From NCBI GenBank assembly GCA_944326255.1, contig CALVDG010000009.1, positions 16,747-80,746 of the forward strand: a stretch of 64,000 nt of DNA, in the 5' to 3' direction. The DNA is from an uncultured Bacteroidales bacterium (GTDB lineage: Bacteria > Bacteroidota > Bacteroidia > Bacteroidales > UBA932). Position 1 is the stretch's first letter. Each line of letters begins with the position of its first letter. The position numbers and the translations under genes are program-made. The notes below the pieces were generated by a model. The model worked only from the letters and a program-made list of their open reading frames with translations, searched no databases and was not told where the DNA came from. Shown here piece after piece: positions 50,283-60,206 of the stretch.

Positions 50283-51110
50283 TCAGAGGTTGCGGAGCGA
50301 GTCGGAAGTGCGGCGCTGGCGAAGGGCCTCGTAACAGAGGACGGCCATGGAGGCAGAGACGTTGAGCGAATCGATGCTGCCCAGCATGGGGATGCGGATA
50401 TGGGCATCGGCGGCCTGTCTCCAGATATCGGACAGTCCGTCAGCTTCAGTGCCGAAGACCAGGGCTGTCGGGCGGGTCATGTCGGTGTCATAGTACAGTT
50501 CCGAGTCCTGCAGCTGGGCGGTAAGGATGCTGATGCCCCGTACCTTGAGCCAGGCAATGGCTTCTGCCGAAGTACATACGGCGATATTGCGGGTAAATAC
50601 TCCGCCGAGACTGGCGCGGATCAGGTTGGGATTGTAGAGGTCGGTGTGCGGGTCGCAGACAAGCACGGCCGAGACCCCGGAGGCGTCGGCGGTGCGGAGC
50701 ATAGCCCCGAGGTTGCCGGGCTTCTCCACGGACTCTACGACTACGATCAGGGGATTGTCTCCGAGGCCATTGCGGTCCAGGGCCTCCAGCGAGCGGTCCT
50801 GCGCACTGCCGCAGACCACTGCGAGAAGTCCCTCGGTACTGCCCCGGTAGGCTATTTTCCCATACACGGCTTCGGACACCTCGAATATCCTCACTTCTTC
50901 GGAAGGAATGGGAAAGTGCCGGCAGAGCGCCGGACAATAGAACACCGACCGGAGACGGAAACCGCTCTCCACGCAGCGTTCCACTTCCCGCCTGCCCTCC
51001 ACGACAAACAGCCCCTTCTCCCGACGGAGAGAGGAGCTGCTCTGAAGGGCCGTCACCTCCTTGACCTTGGGGTTCTGGAGGGAGGTTATGGTCTCAATGC
51101 TATTTCTCAT
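50283..51110 (-). CDS. SpoU/TrmH-family RNA 2'-O-methyltransferase
   Basis: The 275-residue protein starts at the ATG ending at 51110 ('[19 protein letters not shown]'), the usual opening of these enzymes. It has the substrate-binding N-domain ('[17 protein letters not shown]') and the knotted SPOUT domain with '[20 protein letters not shown]', '[14 protein letters not shown]' and '[19 protein letters not shown]'. It methylates a ribose in rRNA or tRNA; the target is unknown. Its start overlaps the lysS stop by 11 bases, and aroE follows after 18 bases. Confidence 0.92.
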   Translation of the reverse strand: MRNSIETITSLQNPKVKEVTALQSSSSLRREKGLFVVEGRREVERCVESGFRLRSVFYCPALCRHFPIPSEEVRIFEVSEAVYGKIAYRGSTEGLLAVVCGSAQDRSLEALDRNGLGDNPLIVVVESVEKPGNLGAMLRTADASGVSAVLVCDPHTDLYNPNLIRASLGGVFTRNIAVCTSAEAIAWLKVRGISILTAQLQDSELYYDTDMTRPTALVFGTEADGLSDIWRQAADAHIRIPMLGSIDSLNVSASMAVLCYEALRQRRTSDSLRNL

Positions 51111-52662
51111 TGTTATCAGAAGCCGAATCATCCTGCTGTGCGGCGGGCTTCTTCTCCGGCCTCATCTGCGGGAAGAACAGCACGTCCTGGATGGAAGGAG
51201 AGTCGGTCATGAACATGGTCAGACGGTCAATACCCATACCGAGACCGGATGTCGGAGGCATACCGTACTCGAGGGCGCGGACGAAGTCCATGTCGATGTA
51301 CATCGCCTCGTCGTCGCCCTTGTCCTTGAGCTTGAGCTGCTCCTTGAAACGGTAAAGCTGGTCTATCGGGTCGTTGAGTTCGCTGTATGCGTTGGCCAGC
51401 TCCTTGCCGTTGACGAAGAGCTCGAAACGCTCGGTCAGAGCCGGATCGCTGCGGTGACGCTTGGTCAGAGGCGAGGTCTCCCAAGGATAATCTGTGATGA
51501 AAGTAGGCTGGATCAGATGCTTCTCGCAGTACTCGCCGAAGATGGCGTCTATGAGCTTGCCCACGCCCATGGTCTTGTCCACTTCCACATGCAGGTCGGC
51601 GCATACCTTGCGCAGAGCTTCCTCATCCATGCCGCGCACATCCACTCCGGCATATTCCTTGATGGCATCCAGCATAGGCAGACGGCGGTAGGGCTTCTTG
51701 AACTCTATCTCATTGCCCCACACATTGAACCTGGTCCTGCCGTTGACGGCCACGGCCACCTTCTCCAGCAGGTTCTCCACGAACTCCATCATCCAGATAT
51801 AGTCCTTGTAGGCCACGTATATCTCCATGCAGGTGAACTCCGGGTTGTGGGACTTGTCCATACCCTCGTTGCGGAAGTCCTTTGCGAATTCGTAGACACC
51901 GGCAAAGCCACCTACTATCAGCCTCTTGAGGTACAGCTCATTGGCGATACGCAGATACAGGGGGATATCCAAAGCGTTGTGATGCGTGATGAAAGGACGG
52001 GCGTTGGCTCCTCCCGGTATGGGCTGGAGTATGGGGGTCTCCACCTCCATGTAGCCGAAGGAGTTGAAATACTCTCTCATGGTCTGCATGATGCGGGTCC
52101 TCTTGACGAACACATCCTTGACCTTGGGATTGACCACCAGGTCCACGTATCTCATACGGTAACGCTGCTCAGGATCCGAAAATGCGTCATAGACCTCACC
52201 CTCCTTCTCCTTCACTATAGGCAGCACCCTGAGCGACTTGGAGAGCACAGTCAGGCTCTTGGCGTGAATGGAGAGCTGACCGGTCTGGGTGATGAAGGCA
52301 TAGCCCTTTATGCCGACGAAGTCACCTATATCCAGCAGCTTCTTGAAGACGGTATTGTACATCGTCTTGTCCTCGCCAGGACAGATCTCGTCGCGCTTGA
52401 CATAGACCTGAATCCTGCCCTCGGAGTCCTGCAGCTCGATGAACGAGGCGGCTCCCATGATACGGCGGCTCATCATCCTGCCGGCTATCGAAATATCCGC
52501 GAACGGACATTTCTCCGGGTCGTATCTGTCCTTTATCTCCGTTGTTGTGACATTGACTTCATAAAGTGCTGCGGGATATGGCTCTATACCCAGTTCTCTC
52601 AGCTTGACGACCGCGTCGCGCCGGTTCTGCTCCTGCTCGTTCAGATCTATATTATTTTCCAT
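51100..52662 (-). CDS. lysS: Lysyl-tRNA synthetase, class II
   Basis: The 520-residue protein has an N-terminal OB-fold anticodon-binding domain ('[20 protein letters not shown]'), class II motif 1 region '[20 protein letters not shown]', motif 2 '[20 protein letters not shown]' and motif 3 '[19 protein letters not shown]'. The C-terminal tail ([18 protein letters not shown]) is short and charged. It heads the leftward lysS-SpoU methyltransferase-aroE operon. Confidence 0.97.
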   Translation of the reverse strand: MENNIDLNEQEQNRRDAVVKLRELGIEPYPAALYEVNVTTTEIKDRYDPEKCPFADISIAGRMMSRRIMGAASFIELQDSEGRIQVYVKRDEICPGEDKTMYNTVFKKLLDIGDFVGIKGYAFITQTGQLSIHAKSLTVLSKSLRVLPIVKEKEGEVYDAFSDPEQRYRMRYVDLVVNPKVKDVFVKRTRIMQTMREYFNSFGYMEVETPILQPIPGGANARPFITHHNALDIPLYLRIANELYLKRLIVGGFAGVYEFAKDFRNEGMDKSHNPEFTCMEIYVAYKDYIWMMEFVENLLEKVAVAVNGRTRFNVWGNEIEFKKPYRRLPMLDAIKEYAGVDVRGMDEEALRKVCADLHVEVDKTMGVGKLIDAIFGEYCEKHLIQPTFITDYPWETSPLTKRHRSDPALTERFELFVNGKELANAYSELNDPIDQLYRFKEQLKLKDKGDDEAMYIDMDFVRALEYGMPPTSGLGMGIDRLTMFMTDSPSIQDVLFFPQMRPEKKPAAQQDDSASDNNEK

Positions 52663-52688
52663 TTTAAAAATATTAAACTTTGAAATGG

Positions 52689-52696
52689 CAAATTTA
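52689..52696 (-). promoter_or_regulatory. -7 element for lysS
   Basis: Minus-strand TAAATTTG, 26 bases before the lysS ATG. Confidence 0.55.
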
Positions 52697-52727
52697 ACTT
52701 TTTTATTTTATATAGGAATATTTGTGT

Positions 52728-52735
52728 TAAATTTG
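52728..52735 (+). promoter_or_regulatory. -7 element 5 bases before recJ
   Basis: TAAATTTG ends 5 bases before the ATG at 52741. If used, the recJ mRNA would be leaderless or nearly so. Confidence 0.5.
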
Positions 52736-52740
52736 CAGTC

Positions 52741-54471
52741 ATGGCGATTGAAAAAAAATGGATAGTAAAAGAGCAGGGCAATCCCGCTGCGGTCAGGGCT
52801 CTTTCCGCAGAGCTGGGAATTGACCAAGTCCTTGCCAACTTACTTGTCCAGCGCAATATAACCACAGCGGAAAGAGCCCGGGAGTTCTTCAAGCCGGACC
52901 TGTCCAAGCTCCATGACCCGTTTCTGATGAAGGACATGGACAAAGCTGTGGAAAGACTCGAAAAAGCCATTTCCAATGAGGAGAAAGTGCTCATCTACGG
53001 AGACTACGATGTGGACGGCACTACGGCGGTGGCTCTGATGTACACGTTTATACGCAATTTCAACCCCAACGTCGAATACTATATCCCCGACCGCTACGAC
53101 GAAGGGTACGGCATATCCTATAAAGGCATCGACTGGGGACACGAGAACGGCTATACGCTGATTATCGCCCTGGACTGCGGGATAAAGGCCGTGGAGAAAG
53201 TCGCCTACGCAAAGGGACTCGGCATGGACATGATCATCTGCGACCATCATCTGCCCGACGAGGAGCTTCCTCCCGCCGTAGCCATCCTGGACCCGAAAAG
53301 ACGTGACTGTTCCTATCCGTTCGACGACCTGTCCGGATGCGGAGTCGGCTTCAAGCTTATCCAGGCCTACGCCATGCGCAAATCCATACCCTTCGCCTGG
53401 GTGGAGTCTTTCCTGGACCTGGTGGCCGTCAGCATCGCGGCGGACCTGGTGTCCATGACCGGAGAGAACCGCATCCTGGCCTACTACGGTCTGGAGCGGC
53501 TCAATCAGTCTCCCCGCAAGGGACTCCAGTCCATCATCCGGCTCTCCGGGCTGGAGAATCACAAGATCTCGGTGGATGACATAGTCTTCAAAATAGGCCC
53601 GCGCATCAATGCCGCCGGCAGGATGGAGTCAGGCCGCACCGCAGTGCATCTGCTGGTGTCGCGCAGCGACGAGGAGGCCCAGAATATCGGCAAGATCATC
53701 GACCTGCACAACAAGGAGCGCAAGAGCGTGGACAAGCAGATCACCAAGGCCGCCATTGAGTCAGTGATGAACGACAGCAGTTTCAGGGACCGTAAGTCCA
53801 CCGTGGTCTTCGACCCGAAATGGAACAAGGGCGTGGTGGCCATCGTGGCCTCACGTCTGGTGGAGGCTTTCTACCGGCCCACCATAGTGCTGACCGAGTC
53901 CAACGGGCTTATCACCGGCTCGGCCAGGAGCATCGCCGGTTTCGACCTCTACGAGGCCATCAAGGAATGTTCGGAATATCTGGAAAATTACGGCGGACAC
54001 ATGTACGCGGCTGGGCTCACTCTCAAGAAAGAGAACCTGAAGCCGTTTGAGGAGAAGTTCGAGCAAGTGGTGGCCGAGAAGATTACCGAGGACATCCTGA
54101 CCCCCGTCGTACAGATAGACACCTTCCTGGACTTCAAGCAGATCACGCCGAAGTTCTTCCGCATACTCAAGCAGTTCCAGCCCTTCGGCCCCGGAAACCA
54201 GTCCCCGGTGTTCATCACGGAGAACGTCTACGACAACGGCAACGGACGGCTGGTCGGTTCCGGCAACGGCCACATGAAACTGGAGCTCATACAGGAGGAC
54301 GAGCCTTACCGCTATATCTCTGCCATAGCGTTTAACAGGGCCGAGCATTTCGAGCACCTGCATGCCGGCAACCCGGTGGACATCTGCTACTCGATAGCCG
54401 AGAACTACTACCGCGGTATCGCCAATATCCAGCTTCGGGTCAAGGACATACACAAGAAAGAACTCTTTTAG
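52741..54471 (+). CDS. recJ: Single-strand DNA exonuclease RecJ
   Basis: The 576-residue protein has DHH motifs 'VLIYGDYDVDGTTAVALMY', 'LIIALDCGIKA' and 'DMIICDHHLPDEELPPAVAI', the DHHA1 region 'ENYGGHMYAAGLTLKKEN' and a C-terminal OB-like domain. It degrades ssDNA 5' to 3' in recombination and mismatch repair. It is divergent from lysS. Confidence 0.95.
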   Translation: MAIEKKWIVKEQGNPAAVRALSAELGIDQVLANLLVQRNITTAERAREFFKPDLSKLHDPFLMKDMDKAVERLEKAISNEEKVLIYGDYDVDGTTAVALMYTFIRNFNPNVEYYIPDRYDEGYGISYKGIDWGHENGYTLIIALDCGIKAVEKVAYAKGLGMDMIICDHHLPDEELPPAVAILDPKRRDCSYPFDDLSGCGVGFKLIQAYAMRKSIPFAWVESFLDLVAVSIAADLVSMTGENRILAYYGLERLNQSPRKGLQSIIRLSGLENHKISVDDIVFKIGPRINAAGRMESGRTAVHLLVSRSDEEAQNIGKIIDLHNKERKSVDKQITKAAIESVMNDSSFRDRKSTVVFDPKWNKGVVAIVASRLVEAFYRPTIVLTESNGLITGSARSIAGFDLYEAIKECSEYLENYGGHMYAAGLTLKKENLKPFEEKFEQVVAEKITEDILTPVVQIDTFLDFKQITPKFFRILKQFQPFGPGNQSPVFITENVYDNGNGRLVGSGNGHMKLELIQEDEPYRYISAIAFNRAEHFEHLHAGNPVDICYSIAENYYRGIANIQLRVKDIHKKELF

Positions 54472-54484
54472 CATTTCCACGTAT

Positions 54485-55513
54485 ATGCTCAATTTCGAAT
54501 GCGACTACATGAAAGGAGCCTGCCCGGCGGTGCTCCAGAGACTGATTGAGACCAATATGGACGAGACCCTCGGTTACGGGGCCGACCCCTATTGCAGGTC
54601 CGCCATAGAACGTATAAGAGCGGCCTGCGGATGCCCGGAAGCCAGAGTCTATTTCCTGACCGGAGGCACCCAGGTCAATGCTACTGCCATGTACGCTGTA
54701 CTGAGACACTGCCAGGGCGTGATATCGCCCGTCACCGGACACATCAACCATCACGAATCCGGTGCTGTCGAAGCCACCGGGCACAAGGTCATTGCCCTGC
54801 CCGGACACGATGGAGGAAAACTGAAGGCGGAAGACGTGGAAAGATACCTCAAAGACTACTGGGCCGACGAGAACTACGCGCACATCGTGGAGCCGGGCAT
54901 GGTCTACATCACCCACCCCACCGAACTCGGCGCACTTTATACTCTTGACGAACTTAAAGAACTGTCAGCAATATGCCGGGAATACCGCATCCCGCTGTAT
55001 CTGGACGGAGCACGGCTGGCCTACGCCCTGGCCTCTGGCAAGACGGACATCACCCTGAAGGATATAGCCTCGCTGTGCGACATATTCTACATAGGAGGAA
55101 CCAAGTGCGGTGCCCTGTTCGGAGAAGCCCTGGTCATTCCGGACCCCGGCCTGACAGGAGAACTGTTCTCAATCATCAAGCAGCGCGGAGCCATGCTGGC
55201 CAAAGGCAGGCTGCTGGGACTCCAGTTCGACACGCTTTTCACCGACGGACTCTATGAGCGCAACGGCCGCAACGCCATCGGGACGGCGGAGATGCTTGCC
55301 GATGGACTCAAAGCCAAAGGCTACAGTTTTCTTATTCCGCCGCAGACCAACCAGCTCTTCGTCATCATGGACAATGCCGGAATCGGGCAACTGCGCAAAG
55401 TAGTCTCCTTCTCTCTGTGGGAGCATGTGGACGCAGACCGCAGCGCGATACGGCTTGTCACCGACTGGGCCACCCCAAAGGCCGACATCGAGGCTCTGCT
55501 CGCTCTGCTCTGA
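54485..55513 (+). CDS. Low-specificity threonine aldolase / beta-eliminating lyase family
   Basis: The 342-residue protein is a fold-type I PLP enzyme. 'YFLTGGTQVNATAMYAVL' binds phosphate, 'GHINHHESGAVEATGHKVI' stacks on the cofactor, 'PLYLDGARLAYAL' has the Asp and Arg, and 'IFYIGGTKCGALFGEAL' has the Schiff-base Lys. This matches L-threonine/allo-threonine aldolase (LtaE), giving glycine and acetaldehyde. It starts 13 bases after recJ and may be co-transcribed. Its stop directly abuts that of the convergent MFS gene. Confidence 0.88.
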   Translation: MLNFECDYMKGACPAVLQRLIETNMDETLGYGADPYCRSAIERIRAACGCPEARVYFLTGGTQVNATAMYAVLRHCQGVISPVTGHINHHESGAVEATGHKVIALPGHDGGKLKAEDVERYLKDYWADENYAHIVEPGMVYITHPTELGALYTLDELKELSAICREYRIPLYLDGARLAYALASGKTDITLKDIASLCDIFYIGGTKCGALFGEALVIPDPGLTGELFSIIKQRGAMLAKGRLLGLQFDTLFTDGLYERNGRNAIGTAEMLADGLKAKGYSFLIPPQTNQLFVIMDNAGIGQLRKVVSFSLWEHVDADRSAIRLVTDWATPKADIEALLALL

Positions 55514-56887
55514 TCAGCGGCCGCCGGCCTTCTCGTCCAGGCCCAGCTCAGGATGACGGTCAGAGGAACGGCTCAGCAGCACAGCCACTACAATAGCGCA
55601 CACTGCCAATCCTATAAAGAAATACTCAGCGGCCACCGGCGAAGATGCCCGGTCTATGATGTGCCCTACGACGATAGGCACGGTGAACAGGCCTATGTTC
55701 TGCACCCAGTAGACCAGCGAGAACGCCGTACCCAGCTTGTTGTCAGCGATAATCTTGGGTATCGAGGGCCACATGGCGGCAGGCACAAGCGAATATCCGA
55801 GGCCGAGCACGCCTATCGCGATGAATCCGAAGGCAGGAACTCCAGGAGCGAATGCCACGGTCAGATGCGAGAAGAGTATCATGGCCGAGCCCAGTATCAT
55901 TATCTTCGTACCGCGTCCGACTTTGTCCACGACAGCCCCGAACAGAGGTGCGAAGACCAGTGTGAAGAAGGGTATCATGGCCACCATCACCGAGGCCACG
56001 TCACTGTCTATACCGAAGCGGGGCATCAGTATCGCCGTAGCGAACTTACGGAACGACACCACGCAGCAGTAGAAGAACACGCACAGCAGGGATATCAGCA
56101 GAAAATGCCTGTTCGTAATAACCTTTATCACATCCCTGAAACGGAAACGGTCTTCGGGAGAAGCCGCTGCGACTGACACCTTGGACATTCCGCGGCGGTC
56201 AGCCCCATAGTCCATCAGCACGAACAGAGCCCAGAGCAGAAGGGCAAACAGCAGCAGGGCCAGTCCCACCACGGCCGGACGGGAGGTCTCGGAGAACGGA
56301 ATATAGCCGTCCAGGGCGACGATACGCGGCACCACTATCAGAGCCACCGCCGTACCCAGGCGGGCCAGGGCCAGCTGCAGGCCCATCGCAAAGGCTATCT
56401 CGCGTCCCTTGAACCATTTGGCGATGGCACGGTTGACCGTCACTCCGGCGATCTCGCTGCCAAGGCCGAACATCGCGCACCCGGCGTAGGCGAGCGACAG
56501 CGACGGCTTGGCGAACACCCCGGAAAGCCACGTACAGAGACGGCTGCCCGCGAAACTCTCCGATATGGCGTATGTTATCAATGCTGCGCCCCCGACCATA
56601 AGCCCGACGAATATCGAGCCGGTCAGTCTCACTCCCCAGCGGTCCAGCAGCATACCGCAGACTATCAGTCCGCCGAATATGCACAACAGAGAATACGCGC
56701 TGCGGTAGAAGCCGTAATCGGTCATCGACCAGCCCAGGGCCACCATCGACGGATCCTCGAATTCCTGGTTGATGGTCGAGAAGATGTCGTCGAAGAAGTA
56801 CGAGGCGAACATCGGCAGGGCCAGACACAAAAGGGCCACCCATCGGATGGCCCCACTGTCTTTAAGCGTCTTAAGCAGTCTGCTCAT
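55514..56887 (-). CDS. MFS transporter, paralogue 2
   Basis: The 457-residue protein has 12 predicted membrane helices with landmarks 'GLIVCGMLLDRWGVRLTG', 'AIAKWFKGREIAFAMGLQLALARLG' and 'FAPLFGAVVDKVGRGTKIM'. It is clearly paralogous to the next gene ('SIAKWFKGKEMALAMGLEMAIARLG'). The substrate is unknown; the G-L-x-x-x-x-A-R-L-G pattern recalls the MFSD1-like group. It follows the other MFS gene by 8 bases. Confidence 0.85.
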   Translation of the reverse strand: MSRLLKTLKDSGAIRWVALLCLALPMFASYFFDDIFSTINQEFEDPSMVALGWSMTDYGFYRSAYSLLCIFGGLIVCGMLLDRWGVRLTGSIFVGLMVGGAALITYAISESFAGSRLCTWLSGVFAKPSLSLAYAGCAMFGLGSEIAGVTVNRAIAKWFKGREIAFAMGLQLALARLGTAVALIVVPRIVALDGYIPFSETSRPAVVGLALLLFALLLWALFVLMDYGADRRGMSKVSVAAASPEDRFRFRDVIKVITNRHFLLISLLCVFFYCCVVSFRKFATAILMPRFGIDSDVASVMVAMIPFFTLVFAPLFGAVVDKVGRGTKIMILGSAMILFSHLTVAFAPGVPAFGFIAIGVLGLGYSLVPAAMWPSIPKIIADNKLGTAFSLVYWVQNIGLFTVPIVVGHIIDRASSPVAAEYFFIGLAVCAIVVAVLLSRSSDRHPELGLDEKAGGR

Positions 56888-56895
56888 ATCGCTGT

Positions 56896-58272
56896 TTATT
56901 CTTCTTTCTTCACCACGTTCGGCAGCTCCAGACCGTACTTCTTCCGACGGTCCTCAGCCTTGAGCAGGAAGCTCAGGATAAATGCCAGGATACCGAAAGA
57001 CGAGAATATGATCATAGGAGCGAGGTATCCGCCCGTAGACTGGAGCACCTTGCCGATAAGCAGAGGCACCAGGCAGAGACCGATGTTCTGCACCCAGAAG
57101 ATGAGGCAGTATGCGCTGCCGAGAATCTTCTCGTCGATAATCTTGGGCACCGAGGGCCACAGGGCCGCCGGCACGAGGGAGAAGCTGACACCGAGCACTG
57201 CGATAAGGGTCACGGCCAGCCATTTATGAGGATAGAGCGGAAGCACGAATGCAAACGACAGGTGGCATACAATCATGATAATCGCTCCGAGCATCAGCAT
57301 AGTGGCGCCCTTGCCCTTGCGGTCCAGGAAGATACCGAGCAGCGGGGTAAGGCACATAGCCAGTATCGGGAAGAAACTGAAGAGCTGGGAAGCCGTGGCA
57401 TTGTCCACCCCGAGAGTCACCTCCAGGTAGTTGGGGGCATATCTCTGGAAGGGGAATATGGCCGAATAGTAAAGTACGCAGAGCAGGGCTACCAGCCAGA
57501 ACATCTTGCTGGAAAATATCTTGCCCAGATCCTTGATGTGGAACTCGTCCTCGGGGGATTTCTCCTCGGTAGCCATGCCGGCTGCCACGAGCTGTTTGTC
57601 GAACTTGGAATCCATCACCGAGAAGACTATGTAGTTGATGAGTCCTATCAGAAGCAGCACGGTGCAGAAACCGACGGGAGCCACCACAGACTGGTCGAAC
57701 TTATTGGAGATGATAGGAGCCAGCCACATCACTGCGAAGACACCGAGACGGGCGATAGCCATCTCAAGGCCCATGGCGAGAGCCATCTCCTTGCCTTTAA
57801 ACCACTTGGCTATAGATTTTGACACCGTAGTACCGGCCATCTCGCAACCGCAGCCGAAGACCATGAAGCCGAGGGACGCCATCTTGGCGCTGCCGGGCAT
57901 TGCTGTCCACCAGCTGTCCAGCCAGGCGCACATGCCGGTGGTCTGGAACCACTCGCTTATACCGACGAACTTAATGCTTGCTCCGATTACCATAAGGGAT
58001 GCGGAGAGCACTCCGGTGAAGCGGATGCCCATCTTGTCCAGGATAATACCGGCCAGAATCAGGAAGCCGCACACATTGAGGATATACTCAGATGCCGCAT
58101 AAGTTCCGAACGCTCCGCTGTCCCAGCCTCTGGCCGACTCCACCAGCGACTTCAGGGGAGACATCACGTCCACGAACATATATGCGAAAAACATCATCAG
58201 CGCGATGAGAATCAACGCGGCCCAACGTGCCACTACGCTGTCGTTGAGCATCTTTGCTACTTTTTCTTGCAT
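56896..58272 (-). CDS. MFS transporter, paralogue 1
   Basis: The 458-residue protein has 12 predicted helices with 'LILAGIILDKMGIRFTG', 'KSIAKWFKGKEMALAMGLEMAIARLG', 'TPLLGIFLDRKGKGATMLMLG' and 'FWVQNIGLCLVPLLIGKVL'. A central cytoplasmic loop is charged ('MATEEKSPEDEFHIKDLGK'). The pair arose by duplication and may work as a heteromer or on related substrates; neither is shown. It is the promoter-proximal gene of the pair. Confidence 0.85.
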   Translation of the reverse strand: MQEKVAKMLNDSVVARWAALILIALMMFFAYMFVDVMSPLKSLVESARGWDSGAFGTYAASEYILNVCGFLILAGIILDKMGIRFTGVLSASLMVIGASIKFVGISEWFQTTGMCAWLDSWWTAMPGSAKMASLGFMVFGCGCEMAGTTVSKSIAKWFKGKEMALAMGLEMAIARLGVFAVMWLAPIISNKFDQSVVAPVGFCTVLLLIGLINYIVFSVMDSKFDKQLVAAGMATEEKSPEDEFHIKDLGKIFSSKMFWLVALLCVLYYSAIFPFQRYAPNYLEVTLGVDNATASQLFSFFPILAMCLTPLLGIFLDRKGKGATMLMLGAIIMIVCHLSFAFVLPLYPHKWLAVTLIAVLGVSFSLVPAALWPSVPKIIDEKILGSAYCLIFWVQNIGLCLVPLLIGKVLQSTGGYLAPMIIFSSFGILAFILSFLLKAEDRRKKYGLELPNVVKKEE

Positions 58273-58313
58273 TTGATTTAAGGTATTAGGATTTAACAGA
58301 TGCCAAAAGTACC

Positions 58314-58321
58314 GTTTTTTA
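58314..58321 (-). promoter_or_regulatory. -7 element for the MFS pair
   Basis: Minus-strand TACTTTTG, 41 bases before the ATG. Confidence 0.5.
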
Positions 58322-58344
58322 GCTGAAATGGCAAAAAATAATGC

Positions 58345-58352
58345 TATCTTAG
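58345..58352 (+). promoter_or_regulatory. Probable -7 element for ssb-purA-dxs
   Basis: TATCTTAG matches TAnnTTTG at all but one position and lies 29 bases before the ssb ATG. Confidence 0.45.
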
Positions 58353-58381
58353 CAGTCCGAAATCATAAAATAATCCTAACT

Positions 58382-58897
58382 ATGTCATTGAATAAAGTCC
58401 TGCTTATAGGAAACGCGGGAAGAGACCCCGAAGTGAGGCATCTGGAAAGCGGAGTGGTCACGGCGACATTCTCGCTGGCCACTACAGAGAAGTTCAGAGA
58501 CCGCACTTCCGGAGAGCTGAAAGAACAGACCGAGTGGCACAATATCGTGTGCTGGAGAAATTTAGCTGAAGTAGCGGAGAAATACATCAGGAAGGGAACC
58601 CAGCTTTTCATCGAGGGCCGCATCCGCACCCGCTCATACAACGACAGCAACGGCAACACCAAATATGTGACCGAGATCGTGGCGGACAACATGCAGCTCC
58701 TCGGGCGCAAGGCCGACAACCCGGCAGCCCAGGGACAAGGCGGCGGATGGCAGGCACAGCCTTCCCGTCCCGCACCCCAGCAGCAGTATCAGCAGCCATA
58801 CCAGCAGTCCGGCTATCAGGCCCCTTCCCAGCCTGCACCCGCTGCACCGGCGGCCGATGTACCCGGTGACGAGATAGGAGACGATCTCCCGTTCTAA
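58382..58897 (+). CDS. ssb: Single-strand DNA-binding protein
   Basis: The 171-residue protein starts at 58382 ('MSLNKVLLIGNAGRDPEVRH'); an upstream in-frame start lies before the promoter element. The OB fold ('EWHNIVCWRNLAEVAEKYI', 'FIEGRIRTRSYNDSNG') is followed by a Gln/Pro/Ala-rich linker and the acidic tip 'GDDLPF', which docks repair and replication proteins. purA starts 14 bases after its stop. Confidence 0.96.
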   Translation: MSLNKVLLIGNAGRDPEVRHLESGVVTATFSLATTEKFRDRTSGELKEQTEWHNIVCWRNLAEVAEKYIRKGTQLFIEGRIRTRSYNDSNGNTKYVTEIVADNMQLLGRKADNPAAQGQGGGWQAQPSRPAPQQQYQQPYQQSGYQAPSQPAPAAPAADVPGDEIGDDLPF

Positions 58898-58911
58898 CTC
58901 ATTTGAACCTG

Positions 58912-60201
58912 ATGACAGACATGAACAAAGATAGAGCAAAAGTAGACGTAGTACTCGGCCTCCAGTGGGGAGACGAGGGAAAAGGCAAGATAGTGGACGT
59001 ACTTGCCGAGAGATACAGCATCATAGCCCGCTTCCAGGGCGGTCCCAACGCCGGCCATTCCATACAGTCCGGAGACAAGAGCTTCGTGCTTCACTCCGTA
59101 CCGTCCGGCATATTCAGGCCCGGCACTGACAACCTTATCGGCAACGGAGTGGTGCTGGATCCGATTATTTTCAAAAAAGAGTGTACAGAGCTGGAGAAGA
59201 CCGGCGTACCTGTAAGGGAGCGCATCCGGATCTCCAAGAAAGCCCACCTCATAACCCCCACCCACAGGATTATCGACGCGGCTTCCGAGGCAGCCAAGGG
59301 CAAGTCCAAGATAGGCTCCACTCTCAAGGGCATAGGCCCCGCCTACATGGACAAGACCGGCCGCAACGGTCTGAGAGTAGGCGACATCCTTGCACCGGAC
59401 TTCCAGACGCGGTTCGACAATCTAAAGAAGAAACACATCGCCTTCCTCAAGCAGTTCGACTACGCATACGACCCCGACATGGATATCAGGGAATGGATGG
59501 AAGCAGTGGACTATCTCAGGACATTCGACCTGGTGGACGGAGAGTACTACATCAACTCCCGCCTCAACTCAGGCGAGAGCGTACTGGCCGAGGGAGCCCA
59601 GGGCTCGATGCTCGATGTGGACTTCGGTTCCTATCCTTTCGTGACCAGCTCCACCACCACATGCTCCGGTGCCTGCCTGGGTCTCGGAGTCGCTCCCGGA
59701 ACCATCGGCCACGTCTACGGCATCTTCAAGGCCTACTGCACCCGCGTGGGCAGCGGCCCCTTCCCCACCGAGCTGTTTGACGAGACCGGTGAGGAGCTGC
59801 GCAGGCAGGGCCATGAGTTCGGAGCCACTACCGGAAGGCCGCGCCGCACTGGATGGCTGGATCTGGTAGCCCTCAAATACGCCGTCATGCTCAACGGGGT
59901 CACAGAACTGATAATGATGAAAGCCGACGTGATGGACTCGTTCGACACCGTCAAGGTGGCCGTCGGTTACGAGGTGGACGGCAAGCGTCAGGACAGCGTA
60001 CCTTACGACACCTACGCACAGATCACACCTATATATAAAGAGTTCAAGGGATGGAAGCGCGGTCTGTCTGACATCAAGGATGAGAACGACCTCCCGGCTG
60101 AATTCAAGGAATACATATCATTTATCGAACACGAGACCGGAGTTCCTGTCACCGTCATCTCGCTCGGGCCCGACCGTGCAGAGACCATATTCAGGAAATA
60201 G
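58912..60201 (+). CDS. purA: Adenylosuccinate synthetase
   Basis: The 429-residue protein has the P-loop 'LGLQWGDEGKGKIVD', 'FQGGPNAGHSI', 'IGSTLKGIGPAYMDKTGRNG' and 'TTGRPRRTGWLDLV'. It converts IMP to adenylosuccinate with GTP and aspartate. The ATG at 58912 is chosen; a TTG at 58903 and an ATG at 58921 are also in frame. It lies between ssb and dxs with short gaps, so it is probably one transcript. Confidence 0.96.
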   Translation: MTDMNKDRAKVDVVLGLQWGDEGKGKIVDVLAERYSIIARFQGGPNAGHSIQSGDKSFVLHSVPSGIFRPGTDNLIGNGVVLDPIIFKKECTELEKTGVPVRERIRISKKAHLITPTHRIIDAASEAAKGKSKIGSTLKGIGPAYMDKTGRNGLRVGDILAPDFQTRFDNLKKKHIAFLKQFDYAYDPDMDIREWMEAVDYLRTFDLVDGEYYINSRLNSGESVLAEGAQGSMLDVDFGSYPFVTSSTTTCSGACLGLGVAPGTIGHVYGIFKAYCTRVGSGPFPTELFDETGEELRRQGHEFGATTGRPRRTGWLDLVALKYAVMLNGVTELIMMKADVMDSFDTVKVAVGYEVDGKRQDSVPYDTYAQITPIYKEFKGWKRGLSDIKDENDLPAEFKEYISFIEHETGVPVTVISLGPDRAETIFRK

Positions 60202-60206
60202 CCGGC

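Noticed and set aside
51061..52683. 540-codon plus-strand open frame opposite lysS
   Set aside because: lysS is certain from its class II motifs; the antisense frame has no domain of its own.
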